From the NCBI GenBank assembly GCA_025351555.1, contig JANXVS010000370.1, positions 1-7,922 on the forward strand: 7,922 bases of DNA, in the 5' to 3' direction. The stretch's first letter is position 1. Each line of letters starts with the position of its first letter. This stretch comes from Pseudomonadota bacterium. GTDB lineage: Bacteria > Pseudomonadota > Gammaproteobacteria > Xanthomonadales > Rhodanobacteraceae. Under the pieces are notes generated by a model. That model saw nothing but the letters and a program-made list of their open reading frames with translations, did not search any database and was not told where the DNA came from. Shown here one piece after another: positions 7,346-7,922 of this stretch. The translations under genes and the position numbers were made by a program.

Positions 7346-7430
7346 ATGCGGCGTCGCCGCGACGATATCTGCAACGCGCGGACCGTGCTTCCAGGGTTAG
7401 CTGCCGCTTCGGCAGGCAACGATACCGATG

Positions 7431-7922
7431 TCAGTGAACCAGCATCCGCCAGACCTGCTCGACCGAGGCCAGGATGAAGCCGGTGAGGAAACTCAGGTAG
7501 CTCCAGCGCAGGTAGCGGTATTTGTGATGCGCCAGGTAGGTGCCGAGACTGTAGATGTCGTTCGCCATCGCCGCGTAGATCGAGCCATCGGGTTTGAGCG
7601 TGTGTGCGATCTCGGCCATATAGCGCTCGCGCGGCAATTCAGCGAAATGGCCGAAGAACAGCAGATTGAAATTCGCCGGCAGCTCGACCGTGGTCAGTCG
7701 CAACGGCCGGTATTTCGGCAACACCGCGAGAATCGCCAGCAGCAGCGCGAGCAGGGTGAACAGCGTCAGTGTGATTACGCTCACTTTCAAGTCGCTCTGG
7801 TCGAGCTTGCCCATGCTCAGGGTCAATACGATCGACGACACCGTGATGATGATGTTGGCCTTGGTATCAGCCATCACGCTCAACGACACATGATGCTGCT
7901 GTGTGGTGCGCAGGATAACATC
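7431..7922 (-). CDS. Pycsar effector-type (PycTM-like) membrane protein, 5' end outside window
   Basis: The frame is open to the right edge: 11 sense codons precede the GTG at 7889, so that GTG is probably not the start. The visible 163 residues match my memory of the PycTM effector domain (Pfam PF18967, formerly DUF5706). The features are QQHHVSLSVMADTKANIIIT (8-27), leading into membrane helix 1 (about 22-40); helix 2 (about 48-69); the cytosolic motif FFGHFAELP (89-97) and a helical stretch with NDIYSLGTYL (121-130) and KYRYLRWSY (134-142); and helix 3 (about 139-158). In Pycsar anti-phage systems such proteins respond to cCMP or cUMP made by a pyrimidine cyclase and damage the inner membrane. 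The same domain also occurs at the C-terminus of HD-domain proteins, and the missing 5' part could be either a short N-terminus or such a fusion. No cyclase is in the window. It lies 95 bp upstream of the large envelope gene on the same strand. Confidence 0.83.
   Translation of the reverse strand, partial: DVILRTTQQHHVSLSVMADTKANIIITVSSIVLTLSMGKLDQSDLKVSVITLTLFTLLALLLAILAVLPKYRPLRLTTVELPANFNLLFFGHFAELPRERYMAEIAHTLKPDGSIYAAMANDIYSLGTYLAHHKYRYLRWSYLSFLTGFILASVEQVWRMLVH

Noticed and set aside
7352..7364. 13-bp palindrome CGTCGC-C-GCGACG just upstream of the large envelope gene
   Set aside because: Pure CG/GC-rich repeats of this length are common by chance in this DNA; no regulator gene or promoter elements accompany it.
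7401..7415. CTGCCG-CTT-CGGCAG hairpin between the PycTM-like gene and the large envelope gene
   Set aside because: The stem is only 6 bp with a tight 3-base loop, and no T-run follows on either strand; too weak to call a terminator.
7336..7419. Longer N-terminus of the large envelope protein from a TTG at 7419
   Set aside because: It would put 28 residues, including an Arg run, before a perfect signal peptide, and uses a rare start; the ATG at 7335 with its ribosome binding site explains the gene better.
7431..7889. Treating the PycTM-like protein as a complete 152-residue gene starting at GTG 7889
   Set aside because: The frame stays open through 7922, and the residues before the GTG (RTTQQHH) look like part of the same conserved domain, so the true start lies outside the window.

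Overview
The window is GC-rich, densely coding DNA from a proteobacterium. The Dxs fragment follows the E. coli enzyme closely enough (from memory) that a gammaproteobacterium is the best guess, possibly Xanthomonadales-like. That placement is inference from protein character and base composition, not from a marker gene.

Layout. On the + strand, the window opens inside dxs (1-deoxy-D-xylulose-5-phosphate synthase, C-terminal ~60%). A 174-residue protein of unknown function follows 3 bp downstream. The remaining genes are on the - strand and all read the same way, right to left. First comes the end of a membrane protein of the Pycsar effector (PycTM-like) type, cut by the right edge. Then comes a very large multi-pass envelope protein of about 1396 residues and unknown function. 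Its stop overlaps the start of prmC, the release-factor glutamine methyltransferase. After prmC comes a type II toxin-antitoxin pair, higB-higA, which runs tail to tail into the + strand genes at about 1623-1666.

How the genes relate. dxs (isoprenoid precursor synthesis) and prmC (translation termination) are housekeeping genes. The higBA cassette sits 37 bp downstream of prmC. It carries its own ribosome binding site and a 17-bp palindrome suited to autoregulation by HigA. The prmC stop codon lies inside this putative operator region. A strong 11-bp inverted repeat covers the higA stop codon. The large envelope gene and prmC overlap by 4 bp and are probably translationally coupled.

Most worth following up are three items. 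One is the PycTM-like protein, which is open to the window edge with its partner or N-terminal domain out of view. The second is the large unknown membrane protein, which looks like two signal-peptide-plus-beta-domain halves joined together. The third is the operator and hairpin structure around higBA. I found no tRNA, rRNA, CRISPR array, insertion sequence or origin. No stretch longer than 300 bases lacks a gene.
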